The position numbers and the translations under genes were made by a program. The notes under the pieces are model-generated. The model did not search any database and had not been told where the DNA came from. It was given only the letters and a program-made list of their open reading frames with translations. From Psychroserpens algicola (GTDB taxonomy: Bacteria; Bacteroidota; Bacteroidia; Flavobacteriales; Flavobacteriaceae), in the NCBI RefSeq assembly GCF_014526325.1, contig NZ_JACNMJ010000001.1, forward strand, positions 310,001-374,000: a stretch of DNA of 64,000 bases. The letters are read 5' to 3'. Positions 45,970 to 55,028 of this stretch are shown here, in pieces (within the stretch, counting starts at the first letter, position 1; each line of letters opens with the position of its first letter).

Positions 45970-48900
45970 TTAAAACGAGTTAATTTTTAGCTGTATGGTA
46001 TGTTTTCCAGGTGTTAATCTTATAGATTCAAAAGCAGAAGGTACTTTTTCTCCATTATGGATTAAGTCCTTTCCGTCCAAACCGTTTAACGTAAACTCAG
46101 CCACCATATTCCCTGGAATTTCGATTTCATACGTTTGCAATCTAGCTCCATTATAAGTGTACTTAGCTTTAATTGTTCCTCTCACGGTTGGTACTTCAAT
46201 CTCGCTCGATTTTAACTTACTCATCTGAGGTTTAATCGTTGCTATACCAAATCCTGGTGTTTTAGGTTTTATTCCCCATAATCCGCGAGGAATTACATTT
46301 GCAGGAACAGCTCCCCAAGCATGGTTCCAGTCTAGATTATTCTTGTATTTATTGTCCCAAGCCTCCAGAGTAATAGTAGAACCGATTTTTATCATGTTAT
46401 ACCAACTTCTATCTGAAGTATCCGTTAATAAATCTAGTGCATAATCAGCTTCACCAGCATTGTATAAACCATCCATTAAAAATTGTGCTCCGTAAACACT
46501 ACACGCCATTCCTCTAGATTTTACGTAATTTACAACAGATTCAAAATGTTCTTCTGGCACTAAACCAAAGGCTAAAGGCATCATATTAGCATGAAGCGAT
46601 GCATGGTCTGTACCAATACCATCTACGTAGATACCACGTTCTGCATCGAACATCTGTTCGTTAACCGCTTTTTTAGCTTTAGCCGCTCTATATTCAAAGT
46701 CCATAGCTTCTTGCGTTTTACCAAGAATCTTTGCAAACTCTGCCATAATCTTCATGTTCTCATAAAAAAATGAGTTAATCACAGTACTGTATGGTTTAAA
46801 TACAAAGCCGTCGCGTTCTCCTTTTGTTTTACTACCGTTAAAGTTTGGTCCAGGCCAATCAACGATATCTGTTAATGGCTTTTTATAACCCTCTGGGAAA
46901 CCTAATTTTTTCATGAATTCCGCATCAACTTTAGTCGATGTTATGAGACCATCTTCATTAGATAATTCGAATAAAGATTTATGTTTTAACGCCTCGTAAT
47001 AACGCTCAATAAGTTCGGTATTACCTGTGTACATGTAGTCGGCATAAATTAATAAAGGTACATGTTGTTGCCACTCTGTTGGCCATGTAGGATTTTTCAT
47101 AAAATACTCAATGGTACGTCTTCCTATTGCATATTCTCTATCTGTAGTATAATGACTTAATTGATTTAAATAGGCATCTGCTTCATAAGGAATACGCTCT
47201 CTATCACCATCTACGTATAAGCCATTAAAGGTTGTTGCTTTAATTGAGTATTTACATAAATCCCAAACTTGATTTAAAATTTCATTATTACTCTCAAAAC
47301 TACTAGCTTCTTCATCCCAATAGGTATGAAATGCTAATTGTGTAAAGTCTTCAGCTTTAACATCATTTTGAGCACCTTCTATCTCTGCATACCTGAAAGG
47401 TACTAAGGGTGGAAAACCATTTGGTAAAGGCACAGCTTTGTTTGCTCTTGTGTTGCGTTCGTCTTCATGCACTTTAATCTGATATTTTGTTTGACCCGGT
47501 TTTACATCCACCTTAATTTCTTGATAACGAATATTACTTTTTTTAGGTGGCGTTCTATTTAAATTCCCTTTATCATTAGCCATTTCGCCTACATGTATGG
47601 TTAAGGTATGTGGTGTTTTGGCGTTATAGCTAAAATCCATGGTTGCAAAAGCCGCTTTTCCGAAATCAATGAAATAGAAGTCACCTCTTTTTTCAAACTT
47701 TACTGGTTTAACTTCTGTGGTAACAAATTTATTTTCTGTTGAAATGATGTAACTATCACTCTTTCCAGTAGTAAACTTTTGTGCATCTGCATAGTCAACT
47801 AGTCGGTTGGCTTCATCCCAAATTCTAACTTTCCAATAATAGGTTTTTCCAACTTCTAAGGCTTTACCTTCATACTCAACATTCGTTGATTTTATAGATG
47901 CGACTCTTCCACTATCCCAAACATCTCCGTTATTATTATCAATATGAGTCTTATTTGATGAAACTAGAATTTGATAAGCACCTTGGTATTTTGCACCTAA
48001 TGGGACTGTCCATCCAAATTCTGGTTTTAAATCGAAAATCTTAACATCCTTGCTTGGTTCTCTTATCAATTCTACTGTTAAATCTGTTGGCGCAGCTCTA
48101 TATTCGTTACTATTTTTCTTAATTAGCTCATCAGTTTTTGCTCTTAAATTATCTAATATGTCTCTATATTTCTTCTTGCCAACAAGATTTTTAATTTCTT
48201 GTGGATCTTTCTCTAAATCGTAAAGTTCTTCAATAGATTTATCATTAACATATCTGAAGTATTTCCATTTTTTAGTCCTCACACCTTCACTTGGAGGTAT
48301 TTCTTCAAAATCCCATAAATGCTCAATTAAAATAGTATCTCTTGCGATTGTATTTGCTTCCTTATTAACTATTGGCATTAAACTTTTTCCTTGCCATGAT
48401 TCTGGTGCTTTAACACCTGCCAAATCTGCAATAGTTTGAGGTACATCAATATTTAACACCATATCATTAATATCTTGATGCGTATTTACTCTAGGATCAA
48501 AAACTATTAATGGTACTCTAATAGAGTTATCGTACATTAACCATTTTCCTGCTAGTTTACGTTCACCTAAAAAATAACCGTTATCTCCCATAACTATGAT
48601 AACCGTATTTTTATCAAGTCCCTTTTCCTTTAATTTTGCTCTAATTTTAGCGATTTCTAAATCAATACCAGAAATCATTCGGTAGTACCCTTTTAAACTA
48701 TGTTGGTATTTTTCTGGAGTATCGTAACGCCATGTCCAACGTAACCAGTTAAATCCTTTCTTTACAATTTCAGGTTGTGCGTTAAAGTATTTATCATCGC
48801 CAAGTTCTGGTCCTGGAATGGTGGTATTTTCTAAAAGCTTATCTGTAGTATTTTGCCAGAAGTATTGTTCTGGAGCTCCATCATGAGCATGAGGTGCACT

Positions 48901-49497
48901 AAAACTTAAAGATAAACAGAATGGTTTTTCGTTTGTTGCATTATTATCGATAAAATCGAGTGCTTTTTGACCTGTATAACGCGTTAAGTGGACTGTGTCG
49001 TTATCAAGTGTTTTATAATAATAACCTCTTCTATCCTTATAACGGTTATTTCTGTCGTAAGATTCAAACTCATCAAATTGCTTATCTAAATCATCATAAC
49101 GCACACCATACTTACCATAAAACCCTGTGTGATATCCATTATTTTTAAGAACCGTTGGGTACGATTCATCCATATATTCGCTTCTAATATTTCCTGTTTG
49201 AAAATTGAAGTTATGAGCACGTTCTTGCAAACCCGTTAAAATACTTGCTCTACTTGCCGCACAAATAGGAGTTGTTACAATAGCAGAATTAAAGTAAGTC
49301 CCTGATTCAGCTAGTTTGTCCATTTCTGGAGTCTCAACGTACTTGTTTCCAGCATAACCGATAGCATCAAAGCGTTGATCGTCTGTAAGAATGAAAATGA
49401 TATTAGGCTTTTCAGTTTTGGTTTGTTGTTGAGCATTAGCCATATTCAAACTACACACTACACCTAAAAGCACTAATAAATAACTATTTTTAAACAT
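45970..49497 (-). CDS. Bifunctional S1 sulfatase - GH78 rhamnosidase fusion
   Basis: A 1175-residue exported protein (signal ends ANAQ, residue 22). Residues about 28-475 are a sulfatase, with TDD at 38-40, the maturation motif C-A-A-S-R at 79-83 (Ala instead of the usual Pro) and the late [17 protein letters not shown]. Residues about 480-1175 are a GH78 unit: Ig-like domain ([24 protein letters not shown]), jelly roll, barrel with [18 protein letters not shown] and [10 protein letters not shown], and C-terminal sandwich. It would remove sulfate and then rhamnose from Rha3S ends in one protein. A multimodular sulfatase of this type is known in the Formosa agariphila ulvan locus. It leads the operon running to the sulfatase at 39294, under operator site 12. 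Confidence 0.94.
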   Translation of the reverse strand: MFKNSYLLVLLGVVCSLNMANAQQQTKTEKPNIIFILTDDQRFDAIGYAGNKYVETPEMDKLAESGTYFNSAIVTTPICAASRASILTGLQERAHNFNFQTGNIRSEYMDESYPTVLKNNGYHTGFYGKYGVRYDDLDKQFDEFESYDRNNRYKDRRGYYYKTLDNDTVHLTRYTGQKALDFIDNNATNEKPFCLSLSFSAPHAHDGAPEQYFWQNTTDKLLENTTIPGPELGDDKYFNAQPEIVKKGFNWLRWTWRYDTPEKYQHSLKGYYRMISGIDLEIAKIRAKLKEKGLDKNTVIIVMGDNGYFLGERKLAGKWLMYDNSIRVPLIVFDPRVNTHQDINDMVLNIDVPQTIADLAGVKAPESWQGKSLMPIVNKEANTIARDTILIEHLWDFEEIPPSEGVRTKKWKYFRYVNDKSIEELYDLEKDPQEIKNLVGKKKYRDILDNLRAKTDELIKKNSNEYRAAPTDLTVELIREPSKDVKIFDLKPEFGWTVPLGAKYQGAYQILVSSNKTHIDNNNGDVWDSGRVASIKSTNVEYEGKALEVGKTYYWKVRIWDEANRLVDYADAQKFTTGKSDSYIISTENKFVTTEVKPVKFEKRGDFYFIDFGKAAFATMDFSYNAKTPHTLTIHVGEMANDKGNLNRTPPKKSNIRYQEIKVDVKPGQTKYQIKVHEDERNTRANKAVPLPNGFPPLVPFRYAEIEGAQNDVKAEDFTQLAFHTYWDEEASSFESNNEILNQVWDLCKYSIKATTFNGLYVDGDRERIPYEADAYLNQLSHYTTDREYAIGRRTIEYFMKNPTWPTEWQQHVPLLIYADYMYTGNTELIERYYEALKHKSLFELSNEDGLITSTKVDAEFMKKLGFPEGYKKPLTDIVDWPGPNFNGSKTKGERDGFVFKPYSTVINSFFYENMKIMAEFAKILGKTQEAMDFEYRAAKAKKAVNEQMFDAERGIYVDGIGTDHASLHANMMPLAFGLVPEEHFESVVNYVKSRGMACSVYGAQFLMDGLYNAGEADYALDLLTDTSDRSWYNMIKIGSTITLEAWDNKYKNNLDWNHAWGAVPANVIPRGLWGIKPKTPGFGIATIKPQMSKLKSSEIEVPTVRGTIKAKYTYNGARLQTYEIEIPGNMVAEFTLNGLDGKDLIHNGEKVPSAFESIRLTPGKHTIQLKINSF

Positions 49498-49557
49498 ATA
49501 TAAACGTCTTAATTGTTTGTTTTAATTTAGATAACTTTGGACTATTATCATAATTTT

Positions 49558-49602
49558 TAAAAATAAGTTTTAATCCTCCGCCTTCTATCCTGTTCTATCC
49601 TG
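49558..49602 (-). promoter_or_regulatory. Operator site 12, upstream of the sulfatase-GH78 operon
   Basis: Two TCCTG half-sites (49588-49592, 49598-49602), each preceded by TA, are the most symmetric copy of the set. After 22 bp comes TATTTTTA (49565-49558), with A for the last G of the -7 box. The start codon is at 49497. Confidence 0.87.
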
Positions 49603-49649
49603 AAAACATAAATGTTATCAATCTATTTGTTTCAGAAACAAGAATTAAA

Positions 49650-49686
49650 AAAAAATCTCACTAAAAAATTTACTTAGTGAGATTTA
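49650..49686 (-). terminator. Intrinsic terminator after the Gfo/DUF1080 operon
   Basis: AAATCTCACTAA (49653-49664) pairs with TTAGTGAGATTT (49674-49685) around a 9-nt loop, followed on the minus strand by a T-run. It isolates this operon from operator site 12. Confidence 0.9.
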
Positions 49687-49706
49687 GTTTTTATTTCAAT
49701 TTTACT

Positions 49707-50903
49707 TTAAAAATCTAAAACGGAAGAGTTCCACTTTACAATTTGGTTATTATACATAGCATCAAGTCCCATTTGCACGCATATTGCAGTTTTTGCACCA
49801 GTAATAATATCCGATTTAGGATGTTTATTATTTAAAATGCCTTCTCTAAAATCTAGTAAGGCTTGTTTTGTTGGATTTAGATGTTCCACATTTATTTGGT
49901 AGCCTTTCTCTTTATCCCATTGAACTGTTGCACCGCTAACGCCATCGACATCTCCAAGAACTCTATTCTTCTTTTGGCCTTCAGGATAAAACCAAGCATT
50001 TTTCATATCAATAATTATAGTGCCTTTATCTCCAATGACCTTTATTTGGTAACCATCTTTAGCATTATTCGTTAAGTAGGTAAATTTTGCTTTAACTCCG
50101 TTTGGATAGCTATAAGTTAAATGTACATTATCATAAGTTTCTCTTCCATCTTTCCAGTAATCCACACCTCCAATACCCATCACTTGGTTTGGGGTTTCGT
50201 TTAGCACCCAATTCACAAAATCGATTTGGTGCGATGCTAATTCGGCCGTCAATCCTCCTGAGAATTCTCGGTACATTCTCCAATTAATAGCCTTTTCAAA
50301 TTGAGGTTCAGGAACTGAACGTCTCCAATTGCCGTGTCTGTTCCACTGGCATTCAAACGCAGTGATATTTCCCACTTTCCCTTCTTTAATAAGGTCAACC
50401 ACATGTGTGTAAAGTCTCGAACTATGATACTGATGACCCGTTTGAAATATGTTTTTAGATTGGTTTGCTTTATTGACGAGTTGCTTTACACCATCATAGC
50501 CTTTTGCTAATGTCTTTTCGCAAAACACATGCTTACCAGCATCAAGTGCATCAACCGCAATTTTTGAATGTAAATGAAAAGGTACTGCGATGATAACAGC
50601 ATCGATATCCTTATTATCTAATAATTTTCGGTAATCTGAATAGCCTTTGGGATTCGAATTAGCTCTGGCTAAACCTTTGTTTAGTCTAAATGGTAAAACG
50701 TCGCAACCAGCAACTACATTTACATGGTCAATTTCGTTAATCATTGACATGAGCCCACCTCCACGAACTCCTGTTCCAATGGTACCAATATTAATCGTTT
50801 CATTAGCATTTATATGAGATAATACATTACCATATAAGTATGAAGACCCAGCTACTACTGCTGTAGCTGCGGCGGTTTTCTTAATAAATGAACGTCTTTT
50901 CAA
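49707..50903 (-). CDS. Gfo/Idh/MocA family oxidoreductase, Tat-exported, EKT variant
   Basis: A 398-residue NAD(P)-dependent sugar oxidoreductase family protein with a twin-arginine-type signal (MKRRSFIKKTAAATAVVAGS). The Rossmann motif is GTIGTGVRGGG (40-50). The family's catalytic E-K-P is replaced by E-K-T (129-131, HVFCEKTLAKGY). The C-terminal alpha/beta domain contains INWRMYREFSGGLTAELASHQIDFVNWVLN. Exported members of this family usually carry a tightly bound nicotinamide cofactor. Last gene of a three-gene operon, 3 bp after a second Gfo-type gene. Together with DUF1080 it suggests oxidation at C3 of a sugar followed by elimination-type cleavage; inference. Confidence 0.9.
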   Translation of the reverse strand: MKRRSFIKKTAAATAVVAGSSYLYGNVLSHINANETINIGTIGTGVRGGGLMSMINEIDHVNVVAGCDVLPFRLNKGLARANSNPKGYSDYRKLLDNKDIDAVIIAVPFHLHSKIAVDALDAGKHVFCEKTLAKGYDGVKQLVNKANQSKNIFQTGHQYHSSRLYTHVVDLIKEGKVGNITAFECQWNRHGNWRRSVPEPQFEKAINWRMYREFSGGLTAELASHQIDFVNWVLNETPNQVMGIGGVDYWKDGRETYDNVHLTYSYPNGVKAKFTYLTNNAKDGYQIKVIGDKGTIIIDMKNAWFYPEGQKKNRVLGDVDGVSGATVQWDKEKGYQINVEHLNPTKQALLDFREGILNNKHPKSDIITGAKTAICVQMGLDAMYNNQIVKWNSSVLDF

Positions 50904-50906
50904 ATT

Positions 50907-52250
50907 TTATAGTTTTATTTCCCAACCAGGTTCGTAAGTTCTAGACCACAATTTCATAGCTTCTCTGTTGTACATCTTACCAGTTTTGTCATCGACATCA
51001 AAACCATTTTTAATTCTAAATGCAATGTTGGCATAATGTACCATAGCCATACTTTTACTAGCATCATCAATTGGTGCTGTTAGTTTGGCTTTACCTCTAA
51101 TAGTATCAAACAAATTTTGAACATGTTGTGTTGACGTATCTCCGCCACCACCTAAAGCGTTTCCTGCTTCTTTTGATGCCGAATTGTACTCTTTTACGAC
51201 TTTACCTCTACGGTCATATAATATATATTTACCTCTATCTACAAATACAGAGCCTTCTGTACCATAAATTACAGTACCTCTTCCTCCTCCATAGGTACTA
51301 TAGCTATTTCTAGATTTTCCATCCCACTTAATGACTTTATTATCTGCAAATTTAAACGTTGCTTCCATATCATCATACATTTCCCAACCATCATCTAAAA
51401 AGTGACGCTTTTCTGCTTCAACATATACATGCTGCGGAAAATCTACTTGCAAAGCCCAACGTGCCACATCCAACTCGTGTGTTCCATTATTACCAGCCTC
51501 AGCTGTTCCATAATCCCAACCATACCAATGCCAATTGTAATTCCATGTTTCGGAAGTATAATTGCGTCTTGGTGCTGGTCCTTGCCATAAATCCCAGTCT
51601 AAACCTTCTGGTATAGCCGCACTATTTTGAACAGGCACTTTACCTCGTCCATTATTATAAAATGCAACTGCCTTGTATGGTTTACCTATGACGCCATTAT
51701 GGATTTCTTTTATAATTTCAATCGTATGACCTGAGGAACGTTGTTGATTACCCATTTGAACCACTTTACTAAAATGCTTGGCTGCTAGCACAAGCTGTTC
51801 ATTCTCGTGCATGTTATGACTACAAGGTTTTTCAACATATACATGCTTCCCTGCTTTCATTGCCATAATCGAACCTGGCGTATGCCAATGGTCTGGTGTG
51901 GCATTAATTAATACGTCAACATTTTTATCGTCTAATACTTTTCTAATGTCATTCTCTAACTTTGGGCTGTAGTCAATATGCTCTCTAAATCCTTTTAAGG
52001 CTTTTAGGCGCTGGCTTTCCATCACATCACACAAGTAACTTAATCTGACATTGCTCGCTTTGGATCCAATAGGTGATTTAAAAGCATTTAAGCGCCTCCC
52101 TAAACCAGCAATAGCAACATTTAAACGATCGTTGGCTCCAATAATATTATTATAGCTTTTTGCGGACATGACATTAATTCCACCTGTTAAACTGACTCCA
52201 ATAGCCGCTGCTGTTGTCTTTTTTATAAAATCTCTACGATTGTTTCCCAT
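50907..52250 (-). CDS. Gfo/Idh/MocA family oxidoreductase, Tat-exported
   Basis: A 447-residue member of the same superfamily with signal MGNNRRDFIKKTTAAAIGVS. The Rossmann motif is AIAGLGRR (about 46-53) and the canonical E-K-P is present (140-142, HVYVEKPCSHN). The second domain has WYGWDYGTAEAGNNGTHELDVARWAL and FADNKVIKWDGKSRN. It is only distantly related to its downstream neighbour, so the pair probably catalyses different steps, for example oxidation and the reverse reduction of a keto-sugar. It starts 4 bp after the DUF1080 gene. Substrate unknown. Confidence 0.92.
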   Translation of the reverse strand: MGNNRRDFIKKTTAAAIGVSLTGGINVMSAKSYNNIIGANDRLNVAIAGLGRRLNAFKSPIGSKASNVRLSYLCDVMESQRLKALKGFREHIDYSPKLENDIRKVLDDKNVDVLINATPDHWHTPGSIMAMKAGKHVYVEKPCSHNMHENEQLVLAAKHFSKVVQMGNQQRSSGHTIEIIKEIHNGVIGKPYKAVAFYNNGRGKVPVQNSAAIPEGLDWDLWQGPAPRRNYTSETWNYNWHWYGWDYGTAEAGNNGTHELDVARWALQVDFPQHVYVEAEKRHFLDDGWEMYDDMEATFKFADNKVIKWDGKSRNSYSTYGGGRGTVIYGTEGSVFVDRGKYILYDRRGKVVKEYNSASKEAGNALGGGGDTSTQHVQNLFDTIRGKAKLTAPIDDASKSMAMVHYANIAFRIKNGFDVDDKTGKMYNREAMKLWSRTYEPGWEIKL

Positions 52251-52254
52251 TTTA

Positions 52255-53643
52255 CTAATTCTTTATTTTTGGAACTTTGATTTTTATATTTCTGAAGGAT
52301 ACTTTATCACCATGATCTTGTAACAATATCTGCCCTTTTTCTAATAGTCCAAAATTCGGCCATTTCTCATATTTACTTTCAGAAACTAATTTTAGAAATT
52401 CTTCACTTCCTCTTTCGTACTCTAAAACCTTAACATCGTTAATCCAATGCTCAACATGATTGTCTATGGATTTTATGTATGCTGTGTTCCATTCACCAAT
52501 TGGTTTGATTGGTTTGTCAGGATTAGCTTGAATTAAATCGTATAATGAACATACGGTTCTACTACCTTCATGAGAACCTAATTTAGCATCTTCATGAAGC
52601 TCATCATCTAGGATTTGATACTCCAAACCAATTGATGAGCCTGGTCCTTTATTAATTTCGGTATCGACGTAATATTTAATACCACTATTGGCTCCTGGTG
52701 TTAATTTAAAATCTACCAACAGTTCGAAACTCGCGTAATCTTCAGTAGTAACGATATCACCACCAGCAGCAGATTCTGCTCCTCCTGTAGATAAGACAAT
52801 CAGTTCTCCATTTTCAATTACCCAACCTTTATCTGGGAATGCATCTAATTTAGCACCTCGCCAGCCATCAGTAGTTTTACCATCCCAAAGCAATTGCCAA
52901 CCTTCCTTCTTTTCTTGAAATGTTAAGGTGTTTTTAGTAACTACAGGCTCTAAAGATGATTTTTTTGAATATTTAGAAAGATTCTCCGTCAAGATTTTAG
53001 CATTCTTCCACATCACTTGCTTGCCAAGCTTATCCTTGTTTTTTCCTATAGAGTGGACTTGTAACCCAAAAAAACCACTTGCTGTTTTATCATCAATTAA
53101 ATAAGACGCAGGTATATTGTTTATCCAAGTTTTTATGGTATCTCCTATGGCTTCAACTCTGTAGTGATTCCATTCATTTTGTTTAAAGGCCTTTTGCGCT
53201 TCAGGATTATTTTCTAGAGTGTGTAGCCATTTACGTCTTTTTTCATCATAAATTCCACCACTCCATGCACGTTTTGATGGATCTATTTCTACTTGATAGC
53301 CATGCACCATTCCATCTCTATAATATGGTAAGCTATTACTACGAATCTGGATTCCTGAATTCATGGTAGAATCGACTTTAAAATCAATTTCAAAAATAAA
53401 ATCTCCATACATTTTATTAGTAGTTAAAAATGTATTTGGTGTATTCGCAGCCGTTGTTCCAATAATGACTCCGTCTTCAACTATATATTTTGCTTCACCA
53501 CCTTTAATATTCCAACCCTCTAAAGAATTGTTATTGATAAGATCTACCCACGGTATTTTATCTTGTTTATTGTTACAAGAAAATAAAAAAACTATAATTA
53601 GAATACTAAATATTACTGATGTAATGGATTGTAATTGTTTCAC
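52255..53643 (-). CDS. Double DUF1080 (3-keto-glycoside hydrolase-like) lipoprotein
   Basis: A 462-residue lipoprotein (signal with Cys at FLFSC). It contains two DUF1080 (PF06439) concanavalin-like domains, about 30-215 (WVDLINNNSLEGWNIKGG, GIQIRSNSLPYYRDG) and about 245-460 (WQLLWDGKTTDGWRGAK, GIKYYVDTEINKGPGSSIGLEYQILDD). DUF1080 proteins are now annotated as 3-keto-disaccharide hydrolases that act on the keto-sugars made by Gfo/Idh/MocA enzymes, matching the two genes downstream. The tandem arrangement suggests one catalytic and one binding domain, or two specificities. It leads the three-gene operon and has no copy of the shared operator. Family assignment firm, reaction inferred. Confidence 0.88.
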   Translation of the reverse strand: MKQLQSITSVIFSILIIVFLFSCNNKQDKIPWVDLINNNSLEGWNIKGGEAKYIVEDGVIIGTTAANTPNTFLTTNKMYGDFIFEIDFKVDSTMNSGIQIRSNSLPYYRDGMVHGYQVEIDPSKRAWSGGIYDEKRRKWLHTLENNPEAQKAFKQNEWNHYRVEAIGDTIKTWINNIPASYLIDDKTASGFFGLQVHSIGKNKDKLGKQVMWKNAKILTENLSKYSKKSSLEPVVTKNTLTFQEKKEGWQLLWDGKTTDGWRGAKLDAFPDKGWVIENGELIVLSTGGAESAAGGDIVTTEDYASFELLVDFKLTPGANSGIKYYVDTEINKGPGSSIGLEYQILDDELHEDAKLGSHEGSRTVCSLYDLIQANPDKPIKPIGEWNTAYIKSIDNHVEHWINDVKVLEYERGSEEFLKLVSESKYEKWPNFGLLEKGQILLQDHGDKVSFRNIKIKVPKIKN

Positions 53644-53731
53644 TTGAATTTATTTTTTAATTAATACCATTTTAAATTACTGTGTGAGATATTGATGCTT
53701 GATCTAAGATAAAGATTATTAATTTTTAATA

Positions 53732-53770
53732 AGAAACCCTCCATTATTTTACTTATAATGAAGGGTTTGA
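53732..53770 (-). terminator. Intrinsic terminator after the SusC/SusD operon
   Basis: AAACCCT-CCATTAT (from 53734) pairs with ATAATG-AAGGGTTT (to 53768) around a short AT loop. It separates the transport operon from the DUF1080/Gfo operon. Confidence 0.82.
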
Positions 53771-53829
53771 ATTATACTTAAAACTATTTAGTTATAATTA
53801 AAGCCTGACTGACCAAATACAAAGTACTT

Positions 53830-54990
53830 TTAGTCCACTGTTAAATCAACAACAAACTCTTCGAATCTCACGTTTCTGTCTCTTATAACTAAGGTATCAT
53901 TTACCTGATGATTTAATTCAAATGTTGCTGTTGTTGTTGAAACTAATGAACCAAAAAAGAATTCCTGAGTGACTTCAACATCTTGTTCTACGTATTGAAA
54001 ATCTAAGTAAATTACGTCTCGAGGTTCTCCTCCCCATTCATCACCATCTTCTACAAAGCTTCCTGTGCCGGTTACGGTAATATTGCTATTTGGATCAGCA
54101 TTAGAAACAGTAATTTCTTCATTCTCGTTAAATGTCAATAGTAAAGATAACTGAACGTCGGTAGGAATACCAGGTCGTCTGACATCAATAGTCGTAGTTA
54201 CTTCACTTCTTCCCGAAGTTGCTAATGGAATAAGTTCATCTTGCACAACAAATTCTGCTCTATACACTGTAGAGCCATCAATGACCTCAGATACTGTTTC
54301 TGTGGGATCTCCATTTGCATAAACCGTAACCGATTCGTTAAACCCTGTAGCTGCATCCTCACCGCGCCTTAAATAGATGGCATCATATTTATTCATATAT
54401 TTAATACCGAAAAGCGTATAATCTTTTGGCAACGGATCCCAATCTTCATCTCTAATTTTTATAGGATCATCAACTAAAGGAACACCTGTTAAAAGCGAAT
54501 CTAGTTCTTCAAAATCTGTAATCCTTAAAGGAATTACATAATGCACTTCTTCAAACTCTGCAAATGACAGTGGATCGTCAAAGAAGGCATCTGAAAGCTG
54601 CACTGGAATGCGCCCACTTATAGAACCCGAAGGAATTGTTACAGGGCTTTCCTGTTCAATAGTATAGTAAGAAGCTGGTAAGATCTTAACATTTACAGTA
54701 TCTACACCTAAGGCAGCAGCATCTATTAAGTCCGGAGCTAACTCAAAATGTACTCTTCGGTCTATATCATTATTATAAACTCCTGACATGACTACACCAA
54801 TTTCAAATCGTCCATTATTATCGTTTTCGTTAAAACCCAAATCATACTCACCCTGAATTATGGTTCTTACGGGTGTTTGAAATGGAAAATACACTGAAGT
54901 TGAGCCAAAGTCGTCAAAATCATTTTCCTGATTTTCGCAAGCTATGAAGCTAAAGACAATTGCGCATATTATTAAATATTTTATTTTCAT
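53830..54990 (-). CDS. SusE-like DUF1735 surface lipoprotein
   Basis: A 386-residue lipoprotein (lipobox Cys19, FSFIAC) with acidic residues just after the Cys, as in surface-exported lipoproteins of this phylum. It contains a DUF1735 domain typical of SusE-position proteins (TSVYFPFQTPVRTII, ASYYTIEQESPVTIPSGSIS, HYVIPLRITD) and a C-terminal beta domain (RDVIYLDFQYVEQDVEVTQE). Such proteins bind glycan at the cell surface beside SusCD. It is the last gene of the transport operon, 38 bp after SusD. Ligand specificity cannot be read from sequence; ulvan is inferred. Confidence 0.85.
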   Translation of the reverse strand: MKIKYLIICAIVFSFIACENQENDFDDFGSTSVYFPFQTPVRTIIQGEYDLGFNENDNNGRFEIGVVMSGVYNNDIDRRVHFELAPDLIDAAALGVDTVNVKILPASYYTIEQESPVTIPSGSISGRIPVQLSDAFFDDPLSFAEFEEVHYVIPLRITDFEELDSLLTGVPLVDDPIKIRDEDWDPLPKDYTLFGIKYMNKYDAIYLRRGEDAATGFNESVTVYANGDPTETVSEVIDGSTVYRAEFVVQDELIPLATSGRSEVTTTIDVRRPGIPTDVQLSLLLTFNENEEITVSNADPNSNITVTGTGSFVEDGDEWGGEPRDVIYLDFQYVEQDVEVTQEFFFGSLVSTTTATFELNHQVNDTLVIRDRNVRFEEFVVDLTVD

Positions 54991-55028
54991 GTCTATTTTT
55001 TTTATCTTTTTAAATATACAAATTTATT

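Noticed and set aside
49571-49580. Extra TCCTC half-site next to operator site 12
   Set aside because: A single imperfect half without the 10-bp register; probably chance.
53644-53733. Possible shared operator before the DUF1080/Gfo operon
   Set aside because: There is one TACTG-like half (53678-53682) but no partner 10 bp away on either side and no spaced -7 box.
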